From Ophthalmolycus amberensis (lineage: Eukaryota; Chordata; Actinopteri; Perciformes; Zoarcidae), in the NCBI GenBank assembly GCA_024529925.1, contig JAFEUB010000803.1, positions 559,001 to 623,000 of the forward strand: a stretch of 64,000 nt of DNA, given 5' to 3'. Made by a program: the position numbers and the translations under genes. Positions 20,265-32,175 of the stretch are shown piece by piece. The notes below the pieces were generated by a model. That model was not told the origin of the DNA. It searched no databases and saw only the letters and a list, made by a program, of their open reading frames with translations. Within the stretch, counting starts at the first letter, position 1. Each line of letters starts with the position of its first letter.

Positions 20265-21425
20265 ACAGAGCTAGCGAGCCATAACTAACACATACAAAGT
20301 TACATGAGTTTGTGAGGATCCCAACCCACTAAACCATCAGCTTCCTTTTTCATGGCGAACGATGCATCGCCACGGCAACAGCGTTCAACGAAAACTCACA
20401 AGTCTTGGCGATTTATCATCAATGTCTTAAGGCTATCTGTACCAAATTTGAGACTTATCAGATCACGTGGCGAGGAATAAATCAAAGTAAAAAATATGAC
20501 ATTTCCTTTAGCCAGTAGACGGCGCTATGAGTTATTGAATTGTTTTGTGCGGATTGGATAATGTACCTTGGAGTTATAACAACTTATTTTTTCATAAACA
20601 ATCAGGTAAAATGGCCGCCACGCCACGTCAAGGTTCTTCGACGAAAACTCTCGATTTTGATAACTTTTAATCCCAAAGGTCTTAAGAGCATCCTGACCAA
20701 AGGAGAAGTTGATTGCATAAATTCTCTAGGAGTTCGTTAAAATACGAAGGCTGAAATCTGCAAAAAGCACAAATTCGTGGGTTTACTGTAGCGCCCCTGA
20801 ATGGTTGAATGCAAAACAATTCTCAGGGCATGTTACAGGATGTGATGTGCACATATGCTGCAAGTTTTGTAATTTTAGGACAAACGGTTGAGAAGTTATG
20901 TGTATTGATATTAAGCCACGCCCTTAAGAAGTTTATTGGTCCATATCTTCTACACGAAAAGAGATATCAAAAAGCTTTTCATAACTTGTGATGACGTAGA
21001 TCCAATTATGATCCACAGCAAATTTGGTAGTAATGGGACGAAGCATGTAGGAGGAGGTCGCAGAAATGTGTTTTACACTAAATTCAATATGGCGGAAAAT
21101 CTAAGCAGGCGGAGCTTAGGGGTCTGATTGGCTTTTTTGTAGCTCTAGCTCAAGTGGACATGTGTGTCAAATTTCAAGTTAATCGGACATACTGGCCGAG
21201 GGGCGTCACCGGTCCGACTTGTAGGGGGCGCTAGAGAGCCATTTCTTAACACAGAAAGATGCATTCTTTTTCAGATGGCTATATTCAGCAGGCCTGACAA
21301 GTCTCCAAAATTTGGTGAGTTTTCATGCATGGCAAGTCCTCCAACCATGCGTACGTTTACCCCAACGGGTACAATATCAATAGGGCCTCGCCGGCCCGAC
21401 GTTGTCGGTTGCTCGGGCCCTAACT
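20265..21425 (+). repeat. Teleost interspersed repeat, end of unit 1 and unit 2
   Basis: Unit 2 starts about 20545 (TTTTGTGCGGATTGGATAAT) and ends at GGTTGCTCGGGCCCTAACT near 21425. It is almost the same as unit 3 (21534-22385), with the same CTTAAGAGCATCCTGACCAA and CGAGGGGCGTC words in the same order. There is no gene. Confidence 0.75.
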
Positions 21426-21533
21426 AAAGTGACAGTATTCGATAACCACACAACATTTATTTGCAACTTTTGTGCAAGGTACATTTTTTCAATTGAAATA
21501 TGTTCAAGCTTGAAGTAGCATCATGCATAAGAT

Positions 21534-22385
21534 GTTTTGTGCGGATTGGATAATGTACCTTGGAGTTATAACAACTTATAAGAATTTATTTTTTCAACAA
21601 CAATGAGGCAAAATGGCCGCCACGCCACGTCAAGGTTCTTCGATGAAAACTCGATTTTGATAACTTTTAATCACAAAGGTCTTAAGAGCATCCTGACCAA
21701 AGGATAAGTTGATCGCATAAATTCTCTAGGAGTTCGTTAAAATACGAAGGCTGAAATCTGCAAAAAGTGACAAAAAGCACAACTTTGCAGGTTTGCTGTA
21801 GCTGTATTATGTGCACATATGCTGCAAATTTTGGAATTTTAGGACAAACGGTTGAGAAGTTGTGTATTGATATTAAGCCATGCCCCTAATACGTTTATTG
21901 GTCCATATCTTGTAAACGCTTAGCGCTATCAAAAAGCTTTTGATGATCTAGATCCAATAATTATCCACAGCAAATCAAGGAGCAATCGGACCCAGCATGT
22001 AGGAGGAGATTGCAAATATGTGTTTTTCACTAAATTCAATATGGCGGAAAATCTAAGTAGGTGGAGCTTAGGGGTCTGAGAGGCTTTTTTGTAGATCTAG
22101 CGGATTGGGACATGTGTTTTGAATTTCAAGTAAATCGGACATACTGGCCGAGGGGCGTCGCCGGACCGATTTGTAGGGGGCGCTAGAGAGCCATTTATTA
22201 CACACAAATATGCAAATTTTGGCAGCAGAGTTTCTCCACCAGACGTGACAGGTGTGCAAAATTGGTGAGTTTTCATGCCTGGCAAGTACCCCTACAAGCT
22301 CCATCCCCAGAAAAATAAAAGTCATAAAGAATACCCCTTACAATATCAATAGGGCCCGATGTTGTCGGTTGCTCGGGCCCTAATT
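21534..22385 (+). repeat. Teleost interspersed repeat, unit 3
   Basis: A tandem near-copy of unit 2 starting with the same TTTTGTGCGGATTGGATAAT word and ending GGTTGCTCGGGCCCTAAT. About 108 bp of linker separates it from unit 2. This looks like a local duplication of about 990 bp. Confidence 0.8.
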
Positions 22386-22774
22386 ACATTTCGAGGGACA
22401 TGTTTTTTCTCTCATATCACGGTCGCAGTTTTCAACAGCCCTCCTCCCATAGCAGTCTTCTGCAGACCAGTGTTATTGGATGGGAACTTAATTTTACGAG
22501 ACAGTGTCATGCTGGTGTGTCCAACATGCTAAATAGCTGGTAGTCTGTTGCATTGGTTCCCAACTCAATTCATCCTGACGGTCTGCATCCGCCTACAGCT
22601 CCAGAGATCAATCTGAGGGGTCACGAGACCGGTAACATGGCAGCAAAGAAGAAAAGAGAACCAATTAATCTGGTTTTTGCTCTTGTCTTTTGAGATTAGG
22701 GAAAACAAATGAAAACATTCTCGAGTCAAACTTTCTGTAACTCAATGGCATTAAAACTGAAGTCATTTTATGTG
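22386..22774. other. No gene seen
   Basis: Left flank of the next hAT insertion. It contains no convincing coding frame. Confidence 0.45.
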
Positions 22775-22782
22775 GACTACAG

Positions 22783-23977
22783 CACATGTGTCAAACTCAA
22801 GGCCCGCGGGCCGAATCCGGCCCGCCACGTCATTTTATGTGGCCCGCGAATCCGCCAGCAAAAGAAAAAAAAAGAAAAACTTTTTTTTTTCGGAAAAATT
22901 ATTAAAAGTTAGACTTGAAAATAAAAGTATCCCCATGGTCGAAATTATGAGATAGAAAGTTGAAATTATGAGATAGCATGTTGTCTGTGTACCGACATTA
23001 AAACTATCACAACAGGTGGATAGGAGAGGCAACTGCCCGAAAAACGATTGAAAAAGATCGACAAATAATCCCAAAATGTCCACGAAGAGAAAAATTGATG
23101 CAGAGGGAAGAAAATTTAATGAAAGATGGGAAAGTGAATACATGTTTGTGCTTCAAGGAGAAAAACGGGTCTGTCTTCTGTGTTATGAGGCAGTGTCGGT
23201 GATGAAGGAATACAATTTACGTCAGCATTTTGACGCCAAACACGGAGCTAAATTTTGCCTCCAAGAAAAACATCAAATTGTCCAAGAATTAAAAGGCAAT
23301 CACAGCAGAATATATTTACACAAGCTACAGCCCAGTGCATGCTAAAGGTATGTGAGCAGTGCTCTGGCCAGATACAGACTTTTACAAATGTCAGTTTGTG
23401 AAGAAACACCATCGCAGACCGAGTTCATGAACTAGCAGCAATCTAACAACACAGCTAGCTAAGAGACGAGCAGGTACTTGTATTTTTAATTAGCTGTTGA
23501 TGAAAGCACAGACAACACGGTCACAGCGCATCTATCCATGTTTATCAGACCTGACTCTCAGTGAGGAGCTCTTGGATGTAGCTGCCATGCACAGGATGAC
23601 GACAGGGAGGAACATTCGTGATGCAGAGAGGTGACACAAATAGCTTTGAACAAAGTTAATGTAATAACTTGTGTTTGATATTTGTCTTTGTTATTTTCTT
23701 TAATAGTTTGATCTTTGATAGAGTAATGTGGGTTTCTTAACCCTCAATTAAAGTGATTTATGTTATAATAACAGAAATGTGTTTCAATATCATTTTTCAT
23801 TTATATAACTGCATGTACAATATTTTTACACTTGAATAAACAATAATCAAATGCAGAGAGTTATTTAACAATATGTTAGGGAGAAGTTAGTTATACAGTC
23901 TTACAGTTACAACCGGCCCTTTGAGGGCGACCGTGATGCTGATGTGACCCAGAGTGGAGATGAGTTTGACACCCCTG
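22783..23977 (+). mobile_element. hAT element, internally deleted, exact 8-bp target duplication
   Basis: The left end is CACATGTGTCAAACTCA and the right end reverse-complemented is CAGGGGTGTCAAACTCA, same length with three differences. GACTACAG flanks both sides (22775-22782 and 23978-23985). Inside is only the N-terminal part of a transposase (23076-23345) plus AT-rich filler; the catalytic core is missing. Confidence 0.92.
23076..23345 (+). pseudogene. hAT transposase N-terminal fragment
   Basis: The frame starts MSTKRKIDAEGRKFNERWE and includes a finger-like CLLCYEAVSVMKEYNLRQHF...H. This closely parallels the start of the gene at 20140 (KRKVDSEGRRFQERWE...CLICKEAVALFKDFNVKRHY). The frame ends after 89 codons; the following 600 bp do not encode the core, so it is a deletion derivative. 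Confidence 0.8.
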
Positions 23978-23985
23978 GACTACAG

Positions 23986-24205
23986 CATTTAACCCAGATA
24001 TGGGTCCAACCTGAAAGCTCTTCTTAACAAGAAGAAAGCAGCTTTCAGGTCTGGGGACAGGGACGAGCTCAGGAGAGAAGTTGATGATCAGAGAGTGCAA
24101 GGACACCTACAGGAGGAAGCTGGAGGCCAAACTCCAGCAGAACAACGTGAAGGAGGTGTGGACGGGGATGAAGCAGATTACTGTCAGCAGATTAACTGGC
24201 CAGCC
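23986..24205 (+). pseudogene. LINE ORF2 scrap
   Basis: LLNKKKAAFRSGDRDELR and YRRKLEAKLQQNNVKEVWTG can be read in two neighbouring frames. This is the linker between endonuclease and RT of fish non-LTR elements (Rex1/L1-like). The preceding hAT was inserted into or next to it. Confidence 0.6.
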
Positions 24206-25439
24206 AGCGTTTCTCAGATTGGAGTCATACGGGGAGAAAAGTTGATGTCGTGATCTTCGCAATAGAACATCTTTGACGTGTCGAGTCTTGGCCAATCAGC
24301 GTTCAGATGTGTACAGCGTCTTAATTTCCCTCCGTTACAGTTTAAGTTATGTTATGTTCCGTTACCGTTCAGACTTGATGGGTTAAGTTAACGTCCACTG
24401 CATGCAGAACTTTGTGGACTGTTAACGTTCGTCATTATCACGATTTAGAAGGAAAAAACGTAACATGATGAAGCATGAAGCCCCCGAGTTCCGGTTCAGT
24501 TCAGTCGTTAATGTTAAACCGGAACACCGGCGCATCTGGGTGCAGGTTGTTTGTTTTAACTCAAAGTAGAATGAGGATGATTTCGTGGTCAGAATAACTT
24601 TCATGACCACGATGATGAGGCGCAGATACTGATGAGATGATGAGGTCAAAGAGCTTCAGGGAGAGGAGGCTGGTTGTGTAGCGCAGCTTGACGCAGGGCT
24701 GAGCTGTGAGTGGAGCTGGGCCTGGATAACGGTGGAGGTCTAAACAGACGTGAGTACAGCTTCCTGCTGTCACAGTATTTAAAATGCATTGATAAGGCAG
24801 GGTATGCTAAATGTAGCCTCTGCTCCAAGGAGATAATGTCCTCTCATCACACTGTTCACTGTAATGACCACAGCCAGTGTACTAACAGTCCCACGTTGCT
24901 CCCAATAACCCTGAAGTAATGAGAGGGTTAAGGTGCCTGTACCTTCATTTAAGCAGGTTGCTAATGCAGAGGTGTGTATAGATCACAGCTATTATTTTAC
25001 TCTTGATAAGGTACCTTAGCCAGAGTAGATTATCATTTTCATTTAAATAATTTAACTGGATTGAATGCATATTAATAGCAAATATTAGATTGGCCACAAT
25101 TCTAACAGCTTTACAGCAACAGTAGAAGTTAATATGAAGCCATACAGTAACAGGGTTCAATGAAAACGAATCACTTTATTTGTACAGGCAATGGTTCTCG
25201 CTACTCTTGCTATCTGTGTTTTTATCTGACTAAAACTTTTGAAAATGAGACCTCGGTCTCAATGGATTTTGTCTAAATAAAGGTTAATAATAATGGAGCT
25301 GATATAGTGATTAATAACTGAATAATAAATTAGTTTTTTGCTTAAAGTAAATGTTTTATCACTTAATTTTCTTCTCAGAGTACACCAGAATGCTACATTT
25401 TAACCCTCATATTTAAAATAAAATTCTCGGAGCACCCCC
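24206..25439. other. No gene seen
   Basis: Mixed sequence. Short frames on both strands (60-75 codons) have no motif. An AATAAA-like word occurs near 25276. Confidence 0.45.
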
Positions 25440-25660
25440 CCGACAGTGTTTCGGGCTTGTCACCTTTTTCACCTCATGAGTTTGCAGGTATGTATCTTGT
25501 TGCTCTACAATAACCTCCGACTTTCTGTCCATCCCGTTCTTGTGAATGCAATATCTCAGGAATCCTGGAGGGAATCTTTTCATCCAGCTGAACATAAGGA
25601 TAAACTGATGAGATTGGTGGTCAAAAGTCAAAAATCAAGGTCCCTGTGACCTCACATCAG
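25440..25660 (+). repeat. Teleost interspersed repeat fragment
   Basis: TTCTTGTGAATGCAATATCT ... GGTGGTCAAAAGTCAAAAAT ... CCTGTGACCTCACAT is the same family as 1112-1256, in longer form. Confidence 0.55.
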
Positions 25661-26326
25661 TAGAAGGTATAGTGTGAGTAGATTGGGCTTATGTTTGTGC
25701 TCAGAGGGCTGCCAGTGCAGAACCCAAATGGCGTTTCCTGTTTTGTAGTGAATTATGCAGGGCTTTCTGAGTGCTGGCTGAACAAGCACTCCATATATTC
25801 CAGCAGAACAGCAGAAATATGATGTGGGAGCAAGCCTGGCTGACGGGTATTAATGGCAGGCACTGCAGCAAGGCGAACAGAGTGCTGTGCTGATTCTGGA
25901 GGGAAAAGAAAGACAGTTTGGATACACTGGGAGTTTTTCACAGGAGGACAAATCAGTGCAGAGCATTTTGACAATAAATGCAGCCAAAGCATTTGACTCA
26001 GGGTTGTCTTGGACAGGCCTACTCACTGACCTGCAACTTCCATGAGGTGCTCACATTGAGTGTGTGAATATGCTGTATGAGTCTGACTTGTGTCTTTTAG
26101 TTGTTGTATTCATTTGCAGCAGCACTTTTCTGTATGTTTTATCATAATTAACTGTACATGACATACTGGAAGCTCAGCAGTACCTGCTTTTGGCTGTTTA
26201 CACTACTTATTTCAATCTGCATTAGGTTTACTTGCTGTTTGAATCAATGCTGCCTCATTTTAAACAATAAAATATATGCATTGTGTGAGAGTACTTTACG
26301 ACCCTCCTAATCATGCCCAGCAGGAC
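25661..26326. other. No gene seen
   Basis: Single-copy-looking sequence; nothing recognised. Confidence 0.45.
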
Positions 26327-26519
26327 TACACTCTAAAAAGCCCAACTTCAAATTTGTTATACTAACACCTTTTTTAAAGTTGAGTCAACAAATCCCTTTG
26401 GAAAAAGTTGAGCTAACTCAAAATGTCAACTTTACTAATAAGGAGTGCAGTCCACTGAAACTTTTAAGTCGAGAAAACTTAGCATAGTGGTTTGGGCATC
26501 TGCTGAGGTAACTAAGGCC

Positions 26520-26787
26520 ACTGTGCATGGGTAGATTTTAGTAAATATATACATGTACATATATGTATACTATAATTATATATTTTAAATAATAAAATAA
26601 AATAAATAAAACATTATTTTCTTTAGCCCCTCTTAAGATACCATTATGTTTAGATACCTTATTTTTTTTGATTTTATTTGATTGACATTTACTTTTTATA
26701 CCTAAATCTTATTTGTGTAAGAATGTTCATGATCTGCTGAATGTCTGTTGACAATGTTCAATAAAGTTCAATCAAGAAAAAAAAACC
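26520..26787 (+). mobile_element. Possible poly(A)-ended retroposed insertion
   Basis: An AT-rich tract ends CAATAAAGTTCAATCAAG followed by A9. An AATAAA signal just before a poly(A) suggests the tail of a retroposed sequence. Its source and start are unknown. Confidence 0.3.
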
Positions 26788-28656
26788 GCCAACCGCCACA
26801 AATTCAGGAGAAGAAGAAGAAGCAGCTGCAGCAGCAGAAGAAGAAGAGATGGAAAAAAACATCACTGCGCAACACCAGTGCCTTCGGTTAGAGATATCAA
26901 TTCCGCGCTGGTCCACGTCAGCTCAAGTGTTGCTGCAGCATGCTGTCTACCTCGAGTACAAATTAACAAGGTAAGGCTGTGTATGTTCTGGAGTGTGTTA
27001 GCTAACGGGCTAGTCAGCGAACATGTTATTTTTTTAATGCAAAAGTTAACATTAAGAAGTTTACAACGTGACGGACCCCACCCTATTTTTCACGTGTTCA
27101 TAATGTCATGTGTAATTTAACGATAATGACCTTGCGGTTTTGCATGGTCGAGTGAATTTTCACATATTAAAGTTAACGTCTGTACTAGCTAAAGCTAACG
27201 TTACTACGTTGTATGCACGTGCACAACGTTATAGCGCCGTATGCTAACGTTACATTGGTTGGTTTCTGTTAGCTAGCTAACATGTTGCTGCAAAGTGCTT
27301 CGCCGTTCGTTAGTGTTGGTGGCGTTGAAACACGAGCGCTTTAGCATGCTAGTTTAAGTTACCCGCGCGCTTGTACCATTGACGTGCACTAGATACCGTC
27401 CAGGTAATGAAGTAGGCATAAAGCAACACGCCGTTCTTTTGTGCACCCCATTTATTTGTGTTACTCGTAAGACTCCTTGACCTATGCTTTTCCTTCCCTG
27501 ATGATACAAAACAAATAATGCATAAATACTCATTTAAAATACTCAGCAAAAGGGGGGATGAAGGTTCTGTTGCTTTTCGTGGTCACCCCCTTCCTTCCAT
27601 CACTCATAGTATTGTTTGTCATTATGATAAAACCATTTTAATGACTTGCAAATAGCTCCTTTACACACTTAAGGTAAACATAGTTAGAGGTTAGTGGAAT
27701 CATCTTTTCAATTCTCAGTTCTCAGTGTACATTTAATAAATCATGGCAAACTGCTTTTCTGTTTTAGTAAAAAATGTACCATTACTCCTTGGCAATAAAT
27801 ATTGCCCATCTTTGAGCAACTTTGAAAATAAGGGGATGTGAAGCTGTTAGGTTTGCATGGAGTTTTGACAACTATGCACATTGTTAACATGTTCTTATCT
27901 TTCCTTCATAGGATTTGGATGCAAGTTTTTCCACCCCAGTCAAGATGTCCTCATAAAGCATTACAGACATTACCAGGCGTGACTCTAACCACTCCCGTGC
28001 CTGTATACAGCCTGCACCTGAACTTTCAAGACAACTGGTGCGTTAAAATCCCACCTTTCAAGAGTACATAAACAGTCTGGTAAACCTAAAGTGCAGGTCA
28101 CATTTTGTTGTGAATTGTGTGACTGTAAGGTCCTCTGTGCGCCAGAAAAATGCATAGGCCATCTCAGGGCTCATTTGAAGCAGCATGTGACTGTTGTCTA
28201 TTCAAAAACTGTGAATTTACAAGTAATGTCCTTCAGTAGTCATGTAAGCCGGAAGTACAAATCTTACAGTGTTAATGATTTTAGATAATCTGTAATATCT
28301 CCAACAACTCCAACTGATCTACCAGAAGCAGATGAAGAATTGCCTGCAGAGTGCAATGATCCACAGGCTACTGTTGGTTGTTCTGAAATAGAAAGCAGCA
28401 TGTATCTAATGCCTTTGGACAATTGAACATAAACTTGCATCATTGTTTCTTTACATGCAAACTGTTTTGTGCAGAGTTCTACAGAATTACTCGAGTGGAC
28501 CTGAAGAAGATCTTCCTGTCATCATTGGATGCACACTCATCGCAGCTTATTAAGCTGTACAGATCACGCCGCGGAACACTTGGAAAGGACATGAGGATCC
28601 TTCTAGACACCTTTGATGAACAGGTAATCAATAAGTAGGAAGTGCATGTGGTATAG

Positions 28657-28720
28657 CAGGGGTCCTCAATTAGATTTGAACTGGGACCAAAAACTGGGGG
28701 ACAGACGAGGGGCATTTTCA
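28657..28720 (+). repeat. hAT-like terminus scrap
   Basis: CAGGGGTCCTCAATTAGATT resembles a Charlie-type left end. No matching right end was found, so it is likely truncated. Confidence 0.4.
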
Positions 28721-29565
28721 CAATTATTTAGTCCGACACAAGACATCAATTATGAAACTATGCAAACCATAACATTGGAGCAGAGCATTTACCATCAGAT
28801 CACCCTTTAATATTCCAGCTTGTCTTACAAAATAAATATGAATACACGTTAATGTTCACAGGTGTATTGTATTGTTTGACTTAATTGACATTTCAAATTG
28901 GTGATTTCGGAGATGAAAAGCAAGAGAGCGTTACTGTGTTTTCACCCTTAAGCTATGTCCAAAAACATGATGCCCATATATACAGTGGTAAAATATAGGT
29001 TCATTTAGTTAGTGAATACAGCCAACCTGAAATGCATGCGACAATGCTGGAAGCATTTTGCCAAATGCCTTTGTCTTCTATAGTTTGCATTGAATTTTTT
29101 GAATTATAATTATTATGAATATATACATTTTTAATCTTCATTTTGTATCTTTCAGACAACTGATGTGCTTGCCCACAGAAACTCTACAGCTCTATGGGGT
29201 CTACCGTTCTTTGATGGAGAAGCCGGACGGCTTTCTGAAGAAATATCTGGTAAGACTAATGTGTAAATGTCATTAAGGTTGCACATTGAGCAAGAAAACA
29301 CTAATGCAAACTTTCATCAAACCCTCATTTCTACTTCACTGTTACTTTGTTATTCCACCTAAATAGTTTAATAAGTGTAACTTTACAGTTGACATTTAAT
29401 TTCATGTGATATCGCCAATACTGGCAATATTACTGTAGCATCAAGGTTACATGTGAGTGTGGTGCCTGCATCACATGCATTTTGTAACAGCAATTCTCCT
29501 TCAAATTTACTGGTAACATTTATAATTCCAAGCCCAAATTAGTCATGGGTTTTGAGACCTCGTAT

Positions 29566-30150
29566 ACAGTGCATTCAGAAAGTATTTAGACCTGTTAAAG
29601 ATTTGTCTGACTTAAAAATGATGCATGTACATATTTTGGAGTATTTTTAATTGTAAAGTCATTCTCTGTCAGTGCATTTTCAAAGTCAAAATACCTTTTT
29701 GGTTAGCTAATCTTTTTAAGAAAATAAAACTAAAAAAGCCCCTACACACCATTAGCACCCTTTGCTGCTACATGTCTTTAGGGTAAGAATCTGGCAGATT
29801 TGGAGTGATTTTGTCCATTGTTTAATGGCCGATTTGCTCCAGTTCCTTCAGGTTTTTGTCACTTATTGAATCGAAGGAAGCCTGTACAGTGAGCAAATGT
29901 TTCCCTCTATTCTGCTCTATTTATTTATTTAATGACAAGACACGACATTCAGAGTATGAATATTTAAATATTAAAATACTATAATACAAATGTGTAGGGG
30001 GTGAATATGGTATGAAAGTGGTATATTTTAGTTTTTAAAATCTGCAGAAAATTTACCAACCAAAAATGTATTTTGACTTTTCAAATGTATTGTTACAAAA
30101 TGGGAAGGAAAAAAAAGAGAACTTTAAAGAGGGGGTGAATATTTATGAAA
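29566..30150 (+). mobile_element. Tc1/mariner-derived non-autonomous fragment
   Basis: TA followed by CAGTGCATTCAGAAAGTATT (29568) matches the well-known fish Tc1-like terminus. GGGGGTGAATATTTATG near 30131, with an earlier similar word near 29998, resembles the opposite end. No transposase frame is present. It sits in the intron before exon 5 of the finger gene. Confidence 0.6.
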
Positions 30151-31008
30151 GTCTCTCTATGCTTGTTTTTCTTTAAAATACAGACCCGGAGGAATTTTGC
30201 GTCAAGGCAGTTGAACTTGGAATATTCAGTTGTTGAAGATGGCGTTGGGACGGTCCGCTCAAGTCCAACAACAATAAGCATCGCCCTGGTTATTGAGGAA
30301 CGGATTGTCCTGCGACTTCCCAACCGCATTTGCCCTTTTGTTTGGGCTCATCCAGGCTCTTAACCTGGACTATCCGAAGGACTTACGGTACACATTTTTG
30401 AAGTAATTCAAAAGGTGTTCATGAACCTTGGTACCCAGTGCTCTACCCGGGTTCAGGCCTTAAAGAACAGTTTGCTGAAGTAGCCTGCCATATCTAAACC
30501 ACGCCTATGGTCTTGACTGGATTTTCATGAGGGACTGAAATGTCACCAACTTGACCAAATGCCGATGGTATGAGTTGACCAAATTGGTCAACACCCTTAA
30601 GTATTAGATGTTTAACAAGTTTATTATTTGTATATACTTTGTATATTACAGCTGAACTATCCACTGCTGGTCCTGCGCTTTAGGTGTATTATAATTTAAT
30701 ATTATTTTTAGTTTATTGTTGTTACTGCCACATAGCGCCATGCAGACACATATTTGCATTTCTTTTTGTTTTGACTGAGTATTAGGACGGAACTTTAGTC
30801 GGTGTCTTTGGGTTTAAAATGGCATGAAGTAGAGATTATAAGGATGTTGACCCCCTGCTGTCTACTATTCAAGTGTTGAAATTGAAAGACAATATTGTTT
30901 TGCAAGCAAATAACTTATTGTTATTAAACATTTTGTGTTTTACGATGTTTTTCTTTTCTTTAACGGTGTACATTTCTAATGAATTAAAAATGAAGGCTGT
31001 AAAAAAAG

Positions 31009-31367
31009 AAAAGTTGAGTATACTTAAAAAGGTTAAGCAACCAGCTGCAAAGGCTTTTTTGAGTATACTCAACTAAGTTGTGTCAACTTAGGATAAGAAG
31101 TTAACTCAAAGTGCTATTTTAAGTTTCTCAAACTTGATATTTCAAGTGTTCTTTACTTAAGTACATGAGTAGACGTGAGGATCAAACTCAATATTTTAAG
31201 TTATGTTAACTTAAGTACATAAGTAGGTCTGAATAGTAATAAGTTTGAGAAACTTAAAATAGCACTTTGAGTTAACTTCTTATCCTAAGTTGACACAACT
31301 TAGTTGAGTATACTCAAAAAAGCCTTTGCAGCTGGTTGCTTAACCTTTTTAAGTATACTCAACTTTT
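31009..31367. repeat. 127-bp fold-back (near-perfect inverted repeat)
   Basis: The arm 31009-31135 is repeated in reverse complement at 31241-31367 with almost no differences by eye, around a 105-base loop. The arms include AAGTTGAGTATACTTAAAAA and TAACTCAAAGTGCTATTTTA. The loop itself holds two ACTTAAGTACAT repeats. The outer edges are A-rich like the element terminus at 31381. Confidence 0.92.
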
Positions 31368-31383
31368 TTTTTTTTAGAGTGTA

Positions 31384-31934
31384 GTTGTGAAGTGTGGGTG
31401 TTACTCTTGTTGCCTGTCAGAAAAAAATGTCGATCACAGGATTTTTCTTTCAAAGGATTTTCCTTTACAACCTGGGTGTTATTTTCATAGTGTTGGCCAT
31501 CATTTGTATCATTAATTTATAACATTTTACTCACCAGTGTCATTGATGTAGTCTGGGAACATGGCGACACAGGAAGCTACAGCTTTAGAAAATAGCACAT
31601 GAGGCAACTCGGCCTCCCAAAAAATAAACTGCATTCTCAGTTAAGTTTGAAGGGGAATGTATTTTCTCCTGGATTACGGCCTTAGTTTTAAACACGTGCC
31701 TAATGTTGTGAATCACAACAAAACCCCTTGGTGAGGCTAAGTAAAACATCATGGTTCTCAAGTAGCTAAATCAGTAATAAGTCTGTGTGTTACGTAACTT
31801 AAGATAAGTCAATGTCTTCTTTCCAGCCTCCTCCCTATGTGGACTTCTGCTAACATTAATTAAAAAACATGTTTGTGATACCTCAAAAACAAACGTAATC
31901 CCTCAAAATGCAATGTATTGGAACATCATTTTTA
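31384..31934. other. No gene; part of an old teleost repeat
   Basis: About 31700-31820 (CACAACAAAACCCCTTGGTG..ATCATGGTTCTCAAGTAGCT) belongs to the same family as 36240-36360 and 38200-38490. The rest is unassigned. Confidence 0.4.
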
Positions 31935-32175
31935 GGAGAATGGTCCTTGTTCTACGAAGCGAGTTCAACATACTCGGGGTATCTTCTGGTCACCTGGCTT
32001 AACTAACCCTATCAACCAGATCCCTCTAAACGGCCCTCCGAGGCTGATCATCACCTCGGTAAATCGACCAGGGTATCTCAACCTATGAGAGTGTTCACAT
32101 AAAGGGGCATGGTTTGCAGCATCTGACCAATCGCAAACATGGACAAGTCAGATCTATCGTGCTCTAGATGAAGCA
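31935..32175 (+). repeat. Teleost DNA-transposon-like repeat fragment
   Basis: Words such as TTCTACGAAGCGAGTTCAAC, ATCCCTCTAAACGGCCCTCC and ATAAAGGGGCATGGTTTGCA belong to an interspersed repeat I recognise from other fish. There is no coding capacity. Confidence 0.5.

Larger units (their letters stand above)
26848..30483 (+). pseudogene. Decayed spliced gene with C2H2-like fingers, teleost multi-copy family
   Basis: Exon 1 is 26848-26970 (ATG to GTAAGG). Exon 2, about 27911-28427, is one frame with four in-frame stops (27980, 27986, 28019, 28286). It reads three finger-like units: CKFFHPSQDVLIKHYRHY; C..AC.TFKTTGALKSHLSRVHK; CELCDCKVLC...HLRAHLKQH. An acidic linker follows. Exon 3 (about 28474-28623) encodes DLKKIFLSSLDAHSSQLIKL. 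Exon 4 (29157-29251) is short and frameshifted. Exon 5 (30183-30483) reads ALLFGLIQALNLDYPKDLRY, then shifts by one T near 30398 to VIQKVFMNLGTQC...VQALKNSLL and ends at TAG. I recall this C-terminal pattern from many uncharacterised fish proteins but know no function. No DDE or recombinase domain is seen. The order and splice sites are good; the gene is dead. Confidence 0.6.
26329..31381 (+). mobile_element. Candidate DNA transposon with TA target and a spliced, non-standard gene
   Basis: The left end reads CACTCTAAAAAG after TA (26327-26328). The right end reads TTTTTTTAGAGTG before TA (31382-31383), so the first 11 bases are exact inverted copies and TA is repeated. Both ends are rich in AAGTTGAG/CTCAACTT words. 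The interior carries the decayed five-exon gene at 26848-30483 and smaller insertions. The ends being partners of one element is an inference from symmetry, because short A-rich ends are common. Confidence 0.5.

Noticed and set aside
26329..31381. Assignment to a named DNA transposon superfamily
   Set aside because: TA flanks fit Tc1/mariner-like insertion, but the interior gene does not; no transposase could be recognised, so no name is given.
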